A stretch of 64,000 bases of DNA from JACKFB01 sp041389525 (GTDB lineage Bacteria; Myxococcota_A; UBA9042; PHBI01; JACKFB01): positions 12,809 through 76,808 of the forward strand of contig JAWKRR010000035.1 of NCBI GenBank assembly GCA_041389525.1, in the 5' to 3' direction. A model generated the notes under the pieces. It was not told the DNA's origin and made no database searches. It saw only the letters and a list, made by a program, of their open reading frames with translations. Every line of letters starts with the position of its first letter. The stretch's first letter is position 1. Below are positions 49,204 through 56,869 of the stretch, piece by piece. The position numbers and the translations under genes are program-made.

Positions 49204-49576
49204 CACGAACGTCGTGGTCCGCCTGCTGGCGCGGGATGACGAGGAACAGACGGCAGCCGCTGAGGCCTTCGTAGAGGCCGGCGCTTGGGTCTCGCACCTC
49301 GTGCTTGTCGAATCGACGTGGGTGCTCTCTGCCGTCTACGAGCGCACTTCGGCGCAGCTCGCGGTCGCCATTGGTCTGCTGCTTGAGCATGACTCCCTCG
49401 TCATCCAGGACGAGGACGTCGTGGCCTCGGCCCTCCAGAAGTTTCGCGAGGCGCCGAAGGTCGGCTTCTCCGACTGCCTCATCCTCGAGACGGCGCGCAA
49501 GGCCGGGCACCTGCCGCTCGGGACCTTCGACAAGGCGCTGAGCAGGCTGGACGGGACAGAACGTCTCGAGGGGTAG
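49190..49576 (+). CDS. vapC: PIN-domain ribonuclease toxin (VapC-like)
   Basis: 128 residues with the acidic PIN residues in place: Asp5 in MRAVDTNVVVRLL, Glu41 in LVLVESTWVL, Asp95 in VGFSDCLILETAR and Asp114 in GTFDKAL. Length and order fit VapC toxins, Mg-dependent RNases that cut initiator tRNA or rRNA in characterised cases; the target here is unknown. The end of this gene and ~50 bases beyond it are duplicated at 48302-48423. Confidence 0.92.
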   Translation: MRAVDTNVVVRLLARDDEEQTAAAEAFVEAGAWVSHLVLVESTWVLSAVYERTSAQLAVAIGLLLEHDSLVIQDEDVVASALQKFREAPKVGFSDCLILETARKAGHLPLGTFDKALSRLDGTERLEG

Positions 49577-49645
49577 GCGGCCCGCCGCACGCGCGGGGAC
49601 TGGCATCCGGCCCCCGGATTCCGCACTTCAGCGAGCGGCTCCGGA

Positions 49646-49674
49646 GGATCCCCTCCCGGGGCTCGGCTAAAAGG
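49646..49674 (+). repeat. Repeat family B copy after vapC
   Basis: GGATCCCCTCCC followed by GGGGCTCGGCTAAAAGG. It lies ~70 bases after the vapC stop and just ahead of the HAF-like remnant. Confidence 0.85.
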
Positions 49675-49742
49675 CGGCCTGCCGCTGGACGGCTGAGACG
49701 GGCTGGGTCGGCCTGGGACGCCTGCCGGGGCACGCACTGTGC

Positions 49743-50021
49743 TTGGCGTACGCCGTCTCGGGCGATGGCCGCGTGGTGGCGGGCCGCAGCTGCGTCGCGG
49801 ACAACGGGGGCAACCCGTGCTGGGGCATCATCTGGACGCCGGAGTGGGGGCTGGTCGACCTGGGCAAGCTGCTGGAGGCGGGCGGCGCCAGCCTCGGCAG
49901 CCACCATGTGGGCGGTGTCTACGGCGCCTCCTTCGACGGCCGCGTGCTGGTGGGCCAAGCGCACATCGGGACGGGCAAGTTCCCGGAGGCCTTCGCGCTA
50001 CAGGTCGTGGTCCCCGAGTAG
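49743..50021 (+). pseudogene. C-terminal remnant of a HAF-repeat protein
   Basis: 92 codons reading AYAVSGDGRVVAGRSC, then IIWTPEWGLVDLGKLLEAGG and VYGASFDGRVLVGQAHIGTG, ending in VVVPE and a stop. The S-x-D-G-R-V-V-A-G and W-T-P-x-x-G-L-V-D-L-G pattern is that of HAF repeats in large secreted proteins. No signal peptide or further repeats lie upstream; instead family B repeat sequence is found, so the gene was probably truncated by the repeat-driven rearrangement. Confidence 0.55.
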
Positions 50022-50103
50022 ATGGAGGGCACTCCGACGGCTCTCCTCCAGAGACACCTGCGTTGAGGGTCCCGTCACAGTTCGGCCAATGCAGCCTAGG
50101 GAC

Positions 50104-50136
50104 GGGCCCCCCGCCCGGGGCTCAGCTAAGAGCCGC
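50104..50136 (+). repeat. Diverged repeat family B copy
   Basis: GGGCCCCCCGCCCGGGGCTC followed by AGCTAAGAGCC: the hairpin and CTCAGCTAA tail are kept but the GGATCC start is altered. It is the last copy seen; the rest of 50137-50343 holds nothing recognised. Confidence 0.6.
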
Positions 50137-50343
50137 ATCCCGAGCGAGGAGTACGTGAATTCGAGCGAGTGCCATCGCGGGTAGTCTACGCGATTGCCTG
50201 GGCGCTCCGCAGTCGGCTCGCGCCCAGCGCCGCCTCGATCCAGCGTGGGAAGACTCGGCGAAGCCCCCCCTGGGGACCACCGAAAATACGGAGTCTCGAA
50301 TTGTCCTGACAGGGAGAAGCTCGCCGTAGTAGCTTGGCGAGCG

Positions 50344-52816
50344 ATGGACACGTTTCGCCTCATGATTCGGTCGATGTTGGTCTGCGCTCTGACCGCGTGC
50401 GGCGGGGGAGGCGGCGCGGGGACTGGCGATGCCGACGTCGGCGGTGACGCCGCGGTGGTCGTCCTCGACGTCGCGGTGGCCGAGGCTGACGCGGCGTCCC
50501 CGTTCTTGGCGCTGTGCGAGGGCGACGCGGATTGCGTGGAGAAGCACGTGCCCTGGTGCGTGACGCCGGGAGTGTGCGTGGAGTGTCGCCAAGACTCCGA
50601 CTGTGGCGTGTGGCAGCGGTGCACCGCGGGGACCTGCCTGTCCCGGGTGTGCAAGCCCGACCAGGCCTTCTGCGCGGGCGACATTCGGTGGACCTGCGCG
50701 GAGGGCGGGAAGTCCTGGGAGGCCTTCGGTTGCGCACCCGGCAGTTGCCACGACGGAGCCTGCGAGGTCTGCGTCCCGGGCACGCGCTGGTGCTCTGAGG
50801 ACGAGGTGAGGACGTGCGATTCGAGCGGGCAGGCCGGCGCCGATGTGCAGACCTGCGCGTCTGCGACCCACTGCGCTGTGGGGCAGTGCGTGCAGTGCCG
50901 CGTTCAAGGCGAGAGAGGCTGCGTCGACGGCCGAGTGGTCGAGTGCAGCGCGTTCGGCGGTTGGAAGTTCGGCGAGGACTGCAAGGCGGCGGGTAAGGCG
51001 TGTGCAGCGGGCGCGTGCATCGACTGTGAGCCCGGGACGCTGAACTGCTTCGGCCAGGACGCGCAGTGTACCAGCGGCGGGAAGACCAAGGTCTTGGCGC
51101 ATTGCCTGGAACAAGGCTCAGCCTGCTGGCAGGGCGAGTGCCTGTCCTTGTGCGACAAGTACGACTTCAAGCAGCCGCTGAGCGAGAACTGCGTCGGCGG
51201 TGTGTGCTGCGAGCGTCCGGACGGCACACTCGAGACGACGGCGGTCAACGGCTGCGGCGAGCCAGCCGCGGGCGCCTACCGGCCGTGGGAGCACTGCATG
51301 GTGCCCGCGTGTTGTCGGATCGCAGGCGGGACCGAGATCGAGTTGCCCCTCGGCACCTGCAACGCCGCGGGTGGCGTCGTGCTCGCGCCGGCTGATTGCG
51401 GATTGCCCACCTGCTGCATGGCAAAGGATCTGCAGTTCTCGGTGATGCCGCTCGGCGTGTGCGTGCTCAACGGGGATGCGCCGGTGACGGACGTGGCGTG
51501 CGAGACCGCGGGCTGCTGTCGAACCGGGCCGACCACGTTCATCGAGGCCGACGCAGAGGCGTGCGGGGCCGCCGGCGGGACGGTGACGTCGGGGCTGCTC
51601 TGCCGCGAGCCGTCCACGCTGACGATCACCGCGGACGTGACCACTCAGCCGACCGACGCGTGCGCGCACGAACCGTTGCTGGCCGTTCCTCGAGCGGCAG
51701 CGACTCGGTCGTGATCTACAATCGCGATACCCTGGAGGTCGTGACCGCCGCGTTCCCTGTGTGCGACGATCCCAGCCGGATGGTGATGGCCCCCGACACA
51801 GACGTCTTCGTGGCGTGCCGCGGCGATGGCGTCGTCGTCAGGGCCACCAAGGAGGGCATCATATTGTGGTCGCGGTCGGTCTGCGACGACCTCATGGGCG
51901 CGAATGGCGTGGCGCTGGGGCCGGGCGGGCGTCTGTTCGTTGCGTGCCGCAGGAAGGTCGTGGAACTGAATCCCTTGACCGGTCAGGCCCTCGGCTCGCT
52001 CGCCATCGGCTACCACCTCTACGGGATCGCCGCCGACAGTACGGGCGTCTACGCCTCCGATCGGTTCGTCTACAAGGTGGGACTCAACAAGTCGAAGCTT
52101 TACGTCGCTTGGAAGGTGCCAAACGGCCACTACGGCATCGCCACTGACGGCCTGGGCACGGTGTGGCTCAACGGCGCCGCAGTGACCGCGCTCGACAGCG
52201 ATGACGGGACCAAGCTGAGTCCCACCTCTTGCCCACCACAGCGTTCGGGCGGGGCTGGCGGTGGGGCCCGACGGCCTTGTGTACGCCGCGGCGCGTGGAG
52301 GCGGGGTCTATGTCGTTGCGCCCGGGGTGGGCGTCGTGCGCCAACTTGTTGCGCCGGCCGCGGCGAGCGACATCAAGGCCGTCGCGCTGGACGATAACGG
52401 CCACGCATACGCAATCAACTTCACCGGCAGCGACATCACGCTTCGATCCCCAGGGCGTCGCGACCGCGTTCGGCGGCGGAGGGCTGGACCATCCAGAAGC
52501 TTACAATGGTGACTTGACCGGACTCAGCGCGGGCTGCGTCAGCGGCGGGATATCGACCAATTGGCAGTCGGGGACTGTGGCGGGCCCCACCGACTCCACA
52601 GTGTGGCTCGACGTGACGTGGAAGGCGACCACGCCGCCAAACACGTCGATGTACATCGTGTGGCGACCGGGACCCGGAGTCGCCTGGAAATTGTTGGAGC
52701 AAGGCTCGATCATCGGCTACGGCGGGCCCAGCGTTGAGTTCCTTGCTCACTTGGCTGGGACCAAGACGGCCAAGCCTCACTTGCAGTCCATCACCGTGCG
52801 TTACGTCCAGCCCTGA
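50344..52816 (+). pseudogene. Cys-rich lipoprotein with propeller-like C-terminal half, frameshifted three times
   Basis: MDTFRLMIRSMLVCALTACG gives a lipoprotein signal (an internal ATG at 50362 is the alternative start). The first ~450 codons (to ~51690) are Cys-rich modules (ADCVEKHVPWCVTPGVCVEC and similar), ending near TADVTTQPTDACAHEP. The protein then continues in another frame with GSDSVVIYNRDTLEVV, ACRGDGVVVRATKEGIILWS and ALGPGGRLFVACRRK, a beta-propeller-like region. It shifts again near 52245 to GPDGLVYAAARGGGVYVVAP and near 52445 to RFDPQGVATAFGGGGLDHPE, ending ITVRYVQP at TGA 52816. Three small indels therefore break one gene. Probably a surface protein in the style of its relatives at 13013 and 22222. 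Confidence 0.6.
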
Positions 52817-52843
52817 AGGCCGCGCCGCTGGACCGCGACCCGG

Positions 52844-52870
52844 CGGCGCCCGCGCACAGTGCGGGCGCCG
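52844..52870. terminator. GC-rich hairpin between convergent genes
   Basis: CGGCGCCCGC (52844-52853), loop GCACAGT, GCGGGCGCCG (52861-52870): a perfect ten-base-pair stem between the ends of the + strand lipoprotein gene and the nos operon. There is no T run; it may serve as a bidirectional terminator. Confidence 0.55.
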
Positions 52871-52902
52871 CTCGCCACAGCTTCTACGGACTCGCTGGCG
52901 AC

Positions 52903-53346
52903 TTACTTCTTCGGGCCGAAGCTGGCTCGGATGTACGCGAGGGCGTCTTTCCGCTGCTGCTCGGTTAGCAGCTTCTTGTGCGCGGGCATCACGGCGGTCT
53001 TGCCCTGGAAGCCCTCCGCGATCGAGTGCAGCAGCACCGAGTCGGGCTTGGCCAGACGCCCGGGTTCGTTGAAGTTCGCCGCCAGAGCGCCGCCCAGCCC
53101 GCTGCCGTCTTTCTGGTGGCACGCCTCGCAGGTGCCCTTGAAGACCGTGGCTCCTGCCTCCGGGTCACCGGGCGGGCCCGCGTCGTGCAGCTCGACCACC
53201 GCGGCGGGTTCGGCGGGCTTGGCTGCTGCCGGCGCCGCCGCGGCCGCTGGCTCCGCTGCAGCCCCAGCCGGCGCCTCCGCACCCTTGCCGCAGCCCGCGC
53301 TCACCAACAAGCCCAGCGAAACGCCAACAATAATCCCTCTCATCAT
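52903..53346 (-). CDS. c-type cytochrome lipoprotein, last gene of the nos operon
   Basis: 147 residues. The start MRGIIVGVSLGLLVSAGCGK gives a lipobox SAGC, so the protein is membrane-tethered. An Ala/Pro linker of ~40 residues leads to a class I cytochrome c domain with one haem site, CEACH, and a later Met in TAVMPAHKKLL as likely sixth ligand, followed by the usual C-terminal helix (RKDALAYIRASF). It begins only ten bases after the nosL stop and is probably an electron donor to NosZ, a role known for small cytochromes encoded in other nos clusters. Confidence 0.88.
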   Translation of the reverse strand: MMRGIIVGVSLGLLVSAGCGKGAEAPAGAAAEPAAAAAPAAAKPAEPAAVVELHDAGPPGDPEAGATVFKGTCEACHQKDGSGLGGALAANFNEPGRLAKPDSVLLHSIAEGFQGKTAVMPAHKKLLTEQQRKDALAYIRASFGPKK

Positions 53347-53356
53347 CCACTCCTGT

Positions 53357-53911
53357 TCAGCGCCGCGCGCTGTTGTCGTGACTCCACTCCATCACTCGTC
53401 GCCGCAGCTCGGCCCACGTGTGCACCGTGGCCCCGCGCGGCTCGGCGACCTTCGTGGCCTGCGCTGCGTCGGCGTAGGCCAGCACGGGCACGCCCATGAT
53501 CATCTTGCGCTGGACCCCCAGCACGTAGGCGGCGGTCTCGGCTTCCACCCAGGTCCGCGGCGCGTCGTCGGTCTCGAGCGGGTCCGCCGCGGCGTCCAAC
53601 ACCTCGACAAAGGTGTGCGTCAGCGCCCCGTGCGGCGACGGAATCTCCGCGTATTGCACCATGTCGGCCAGCGAGCAGAAGAACTCCCGCGTCCCGTCGC
53701 GGTGCACGGCCTGTCCCCGCGGCGCCGGCTGCTCGCTGACGACCATGCCGCACGCAGCGCAGGTCGCCGTCCCCATCGCCTCCGCGGTGAAGTGCTGCTG
53801 CGCGGCCTCGGCGGCCTGCTCGTTGCGGCAGCCCGCCACTCCCAGCCCCGCCGAGCCCACCACGCACATCACGGCCAGCGCGACCGCCGTGCCCACGGTC
53901 ACCCACCTCAT
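53357..53911 (-). CDS. nosL: NosL copper chaperone lipoprotein
   Basis: 184 residues from ATG 53911, overlapping the nosY stop (ATGA). A signal with lipobox VAGC is followed by TATCAACGMVVSEQPAPRGQ, holding the Cys-x-x-Cys-Gly-Met copper site of NosL, and by REFFCSLADMV with a further Cys and Met. Family role: delivers Cu(I) to apo-NosZ in the periplasm, working with the NosDFY complex. Length and order fit the family. Confidence 0.93.
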   Translation of the reverse strand: MRWVTVGTAVALAVMCVVGSAGLGVAGCRNEQAAEAAQQHFTAEAMGTATCAACGMVVSEQPAPRGQAVHRDGTREFFCSLADMVQYAEIPSPHGALTHTFVEVLDAAADPLETDDAPRTWVEAETAAYVLGVQRKMIMGVPVLAYADAAQATKVAEPRGATVHTWAELRRRVMEWSHDNSARR

Positions 53912-54705
53912 CGCGTCCCCCTCGCCCGCACCAAGAGCAGGCCACTGAGTGCCAACGGAACGGCAATCCAGCCCGTCCACAACGCCGCCCGCACGCCAGC
54001 GCCCGGCACCGCGACCACCATGCCCAAGCTCTCCAGCACCTCGGGCCCAGAGAAGCGGGACATCATGTCCACGCGAAAGAGCCCGGCCGGGTTCACAAAG
54101 GTCATCCAGCCAATGGTTTCCTGGCTGATTTGGCCGTCCGTGGCCACCAGCAGCCCCAGCAGCCCCATGTCGTAGAAGAAGACCATCAGAAACCAGATGG
54201 CCACGACCAGGCTTGTCGCTGTGGCTTGGCGCTCCGACCCCGCGGAGATCAGGACGCCGACTGACAAGAACGCCGCCCCGAGCAGCAACGCCGGCACGAG
54301 CAGCTTCGCCAGCACCGCGCCCTGTCCCTCGCCGGCCAGCACAATCGCGACCCCCAGGCCCATGCCCACCGCCAGCACAAGTGCGAGCAAGCGGCCGAGG
54401 AACTTGGCCAGCACGACCTCGAGCTTGCCTACCGGCAGCGACAGCAGCAGCCCCAGGGTGTTGCGCTCGCGCTCGCCACAGATCGCGTCGTGACCCAGCA
54501 CCAGGGCGACCAGCGGCACCAGCAGCCCCGCCAGCGTCACCAGGCTCGGCCCCGTCAGCATCGCGCTGTCGGCCTCGGCCGAGCGACCGTAGAGGCTCAC
54601 ACCCGCCGCCAGCAGCGCGAAGAGCACGCTGATGACCAGCACCCACCTGTCGCGCGTGCGCTCCACGAGCTCGTGAAGGATCAGCGCCAGTCCGACCCGA
54701 CCCAC
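53908..54705 (-). CDS. nosY: NosY ABC-transporter membrane subunit
   Basis: 265 residues from GTG 54705, which overlaps the nosF stop by one base (TAGTG). Six hydrophobic segments are visible (for example VLVISVLFALLAAGVSLYG and LLVPLVALVLGHDAICGERE). The GHDAICGERERNTLGLLLSLP segment (about 54424-54486) matches the conserved cytoplasmic loop of NosY-type permeases. NosY pairs with NosF and NosD in the complex that matures the CuZ centre of NosZ. Upstream in-frame codons overlapping nosF are a shadow. Confidence 0.92.
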   Translation of the reverse strand: MGRVGLALILHELVERTRDRWVLVISVLFALLAAGVSLYGRSAEADSAMLTGPSLVTLAGLLVPLVALVLGHDAICGERERNTLGLLLSLPVGKLEVVLAKFLGRLLALVLAVGMGLGVAIVLAGEGQGAVLAKLLVPALLLGAAFLSVGVLISAGSERQATATSLVVAIWFLMVFFYDMGLLGLLVATDGQISQETIGWMTFVNPAGLFRVDMMSRFSGPEVLESLGMVVAVPGAGVRAALWTGWIAVPLALSGLLLVRARGTR

Positions 54706-55622
54706 TAGCGCACCGCCTTGAGCAAGTGCTCGTAAATCTGGTCCAGGCCCGGCTCCTCGACCCGCATCGTCAGGACGGCGTCGGCGTGGCTCCCGCGCAC
54801 GTCCATCAGCGGCAGCAGCCCGCCGGGCGCGACCTCCACCGTCAGCGCGCCGTTGTACTCGCCGCGCCGCGCGCCCGGTAACGCCAGGTCGACCGCGGCC
54901 GCGAAGTCCGCCGCCTGCGCTCGGTCCGTCGCCAGCCCAAAGGTCACCCGCAGTGGCAGCGCCGCCAGCTCGCGCAGCTTCTCCGGGCTGTCGAAGGCGA
55001 CGACGCGGCCCTCGCGCAGCAGGCACAGCCGGTCCACCCGCCGCTCGAGCAGCGTCAGGTCGTGACTCGACACGACCACCATCCGCCCGGCCTCGCGCCA
55101 CTCGGTGAGGATCGACCACAGGACCACCAGCCCGGCCTGGTCGAGGCCGCCCGTGGGCTCATCGAGGATCAGCAGCTCGGGCTCGGCCAGAATCGACAGA
55201 CCCAGGCCCAGCCGCTGTCGCATCCCACGCGAGTAGCCCCGCACCGCCCGCTTCGCCGCGCCGCTGAGGTCGACGCGCTCGAGCACGGCGTCGACGCGCG
55301 CGTTCGACACGCCGCGAGCGCGCGCAAAGAAGCGCAGCACCTGCCGCCCTGTCAGATTCTCCGCGAACGCCACCGCCTCGGGCAGATACCCCAAGGTCCG
55401 CTTGAACGCGTTGTCGACGCGGTGCGCCACGCCGTCGACCTCGAGGTGGCCCGCCTGCGGCCGCACCAAGCCCAGCATCACGCGAATCAGCGTGGATTTG
55501 CCTGCCCCGTTGGGGCCCGCGAACAGGACGACCTCGCCCGAGCGCGCGTCGACGTCGACGCCGGCCAGGGCGCGCACCTTGCCAAACTCCACCACCACCG
55601 AGCGCAGCGCGACCTGCTTCAT
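54705..55622 (-). CDS. nosF: NosF ABC-transporter ATPase
   Basis: 305 residues. Walker A AGPNGAGKSTLIRVMLGL begins near residue 35; a Q-loop-like GYLPEAVAF follows; the signature YSRGMRQRLGLGLS and Walker B ELLILDEPTGGLD lie near residues 130-160; the switch His is in VVVSSHDLTLL. It powers the NosDFY complex needed for copper-centre assembly in NosZ. It begins four bases inside the end of nosD and ends one base inside nosY, so the operon is translationally coupled. Confidence 0.95.
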   Translation of the reverse strand: MKQVALRSVVVEFGKVRALAGVDVDARSGEVVLFAGPNGAGKSTLIRVMLGLVRPQAGHLEVDGVAHRVDNAFKRTLGYLPEAVAFAENLTGRQVLRFFARARGVSNARVDAVLERVDLSGAAKRAVRGYSRGMRQRLGLGLSILAEPELLILDEPTGGLDQAGLVVLWSILTEWREAGRMVVVSSHDLTLLERRVDRLCLLREGRVVAFDSPEKLRELAALPLRVTFGLATDRAQAADFAAAVDLALPGARRGEYNGALTVEVAPGGLLPLMDVRGSHADAVLTMRVEEPGLDQIYEHLLKAVR

Positions 55623-56869
55623 CCGTCCCCCCCGCGCAGCTGCGGCCGGCGGTCGATGACCGTGGGCACCCGCAACACGGGCATGCGGCCCTCCATGTGG
55701 GTCAGCAGCTCCAGCGCCGGGCTACGAATCAGCAGCGACGCGCTGGGATAGCGGTGCAGCAGGTTCGTCGTGAAGCTGTCGACGCGGTAGGGCCGGTCGC
55801 CGATGCCGTCGCCGTCCTGGTCCCAGCCCAGATAATCGCCCCAGCGATTGCCCGGCTCGTCCACGCCCCACTCCAAATCCTCAGTCGACACATAGAAAAT
55901 CTGCCGCCGATTTCCCACAAACGAGTTGCCGGTGACGCGGTTGCGCTTGCTGCCAGCCCAGATCTTCGCGCCGACCTCGTTGTCGGCGACGCGGTTGTCC
56001 ACGATGAAGTTCTCGGTCGACGAGTAGAAGAACATCCCCTCGCCGTTGTGCTCGAGCCGATTCTCGCGAATCTCGCACTTCTGGATATCGCGAAAGAGCA
56101 GCCCGTGGTCCTCGTTGTGGGTGGCCACATTGTGAGTGACAATCAGACGCTGGCTGCCCATCAGCGCGTAGCCGGAGCCGTTGTGGTGGCACACGTTGCC
56201 GCGGACGGTGTTGTCCCAGCTGTACATATAGTGGATGCCGTATCGCGTGCGCTCCATGTGGTTGCCTTCGATGAGGCTGTCTTCGGTCGCGGAGACGTAG
56301 ATCCCGTCGCGCCCGCCGGTGATGACGTTGCGCGCCACCACGAGCCCCTTGCTGTCGAAGAGGTTGATGCCGTTGCCGCGGTTTGAGCGGTGCGAGACCT
56401 CGTCGCCGACGATGGTGTTCTCGAGGAGCTGGGCGTCTGCGACCTCGTGAGTCCATATGCCAAACCCGCAGTCGGACAGGCGATTGCCCTTGATAATGGA
56501 GCCGGTGGCCAGCTTGCTGACGTAGATGCAGCTGTCGGGACCGCGCAGGTCGGTGCCGCTGTGGCGGATGGTCAGGCCCTCGATGACCACGGCCGGGGCG
56601 TCCACGGTCAGCGTCGAGCCCTCGCCGCCGCCGTCGAGCACGCCGTCGCCACGGAGCGTAAGCCGCTTTGTGACCTTCACCGCGCCCGTCCAGACGCCTG
56701 CGGGCACCTCGACGGTGTCGCCCTCGGTCGCGAGGTCGACGGTGGCCTGCACGGTCGCGGCGTCGGTCCCCACGCGCAGCACCGCCGCGCGCGCGGACGA
56801 GGAGGCCGACGGGGCCGCCAGCAGCAGCGCCAGAGCCAGCGTCACGCCTATGGGCCGGGGCGCGCTCAC
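55619..56869 (-). CDS. nosD: NosD periplasmic copper-processing protein
   Basis: 416 residues from GTG 56869, overlapping the nosR stop (GTGA). A signal peptide (VTLALALLLAAPSASSSARA) is followed by a right-handed beta-helix of NosD/CASH type with many N-x-(I/V)-x-G/x-N repeats: GNRLSDCGFGIWTHEV, RNVITGGRDGIYVSATEDSL, RYGIHYMYSWDNTVRGN, ENRLEHNGEGMFFYSSTENF. It ends with the NosD feature GNRWGDYLGWDQDGDGIGD. NosD sits on the NosFY transporter and passes copper and sulfur species towards NosZ. Codons before 56869 in this frame are a shadow over nosR. Confidence 0.95.
   Translation of the reverse strand: MSAPRPIGVTLALALLLAAPSASSSARAAVLRVGTDAATVQATVDLATEGDTVEVPAGVWTGAVKVTKRLTLRGDGVLDGGGEGSTLTVDAPAVVIEGLTIRHSGTDLRGPDSCIYVSKLATGSIIKGNRLSDCGFGIWTHEVADAQLLENTIVGDEVSHRSNRGNGINLFDSKGLVVARNVITGGRDGIYVSATEDSLIEGNHMERTRYGIHYMYSWDNTVRGNVCHHNGSGYALMGSQRLIVTHNVATHNEDHGLLFRDIQKCEIRENRLEHNGEGMFFYSSTENFIVDNRVADNEVGAKIWAGSKRNRVTGNSFVGNRRQIFYVSTEDLEWGVDEPGNRWGDYLGWDQDGDGIGDRPYRVDSFTTNLLHRYPSASLLIRSPALELLTHMEGRMPVLRVPTVIDRRPQLRGGDG

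Noticed and set aside
47056..50136. Family B repeats as a CRISPR or ribosomal spacer array
   Set aside because: Spacing is irregular (tens to over a thousand bases) and copies vary in length; no RNA gene could be recognised between them.
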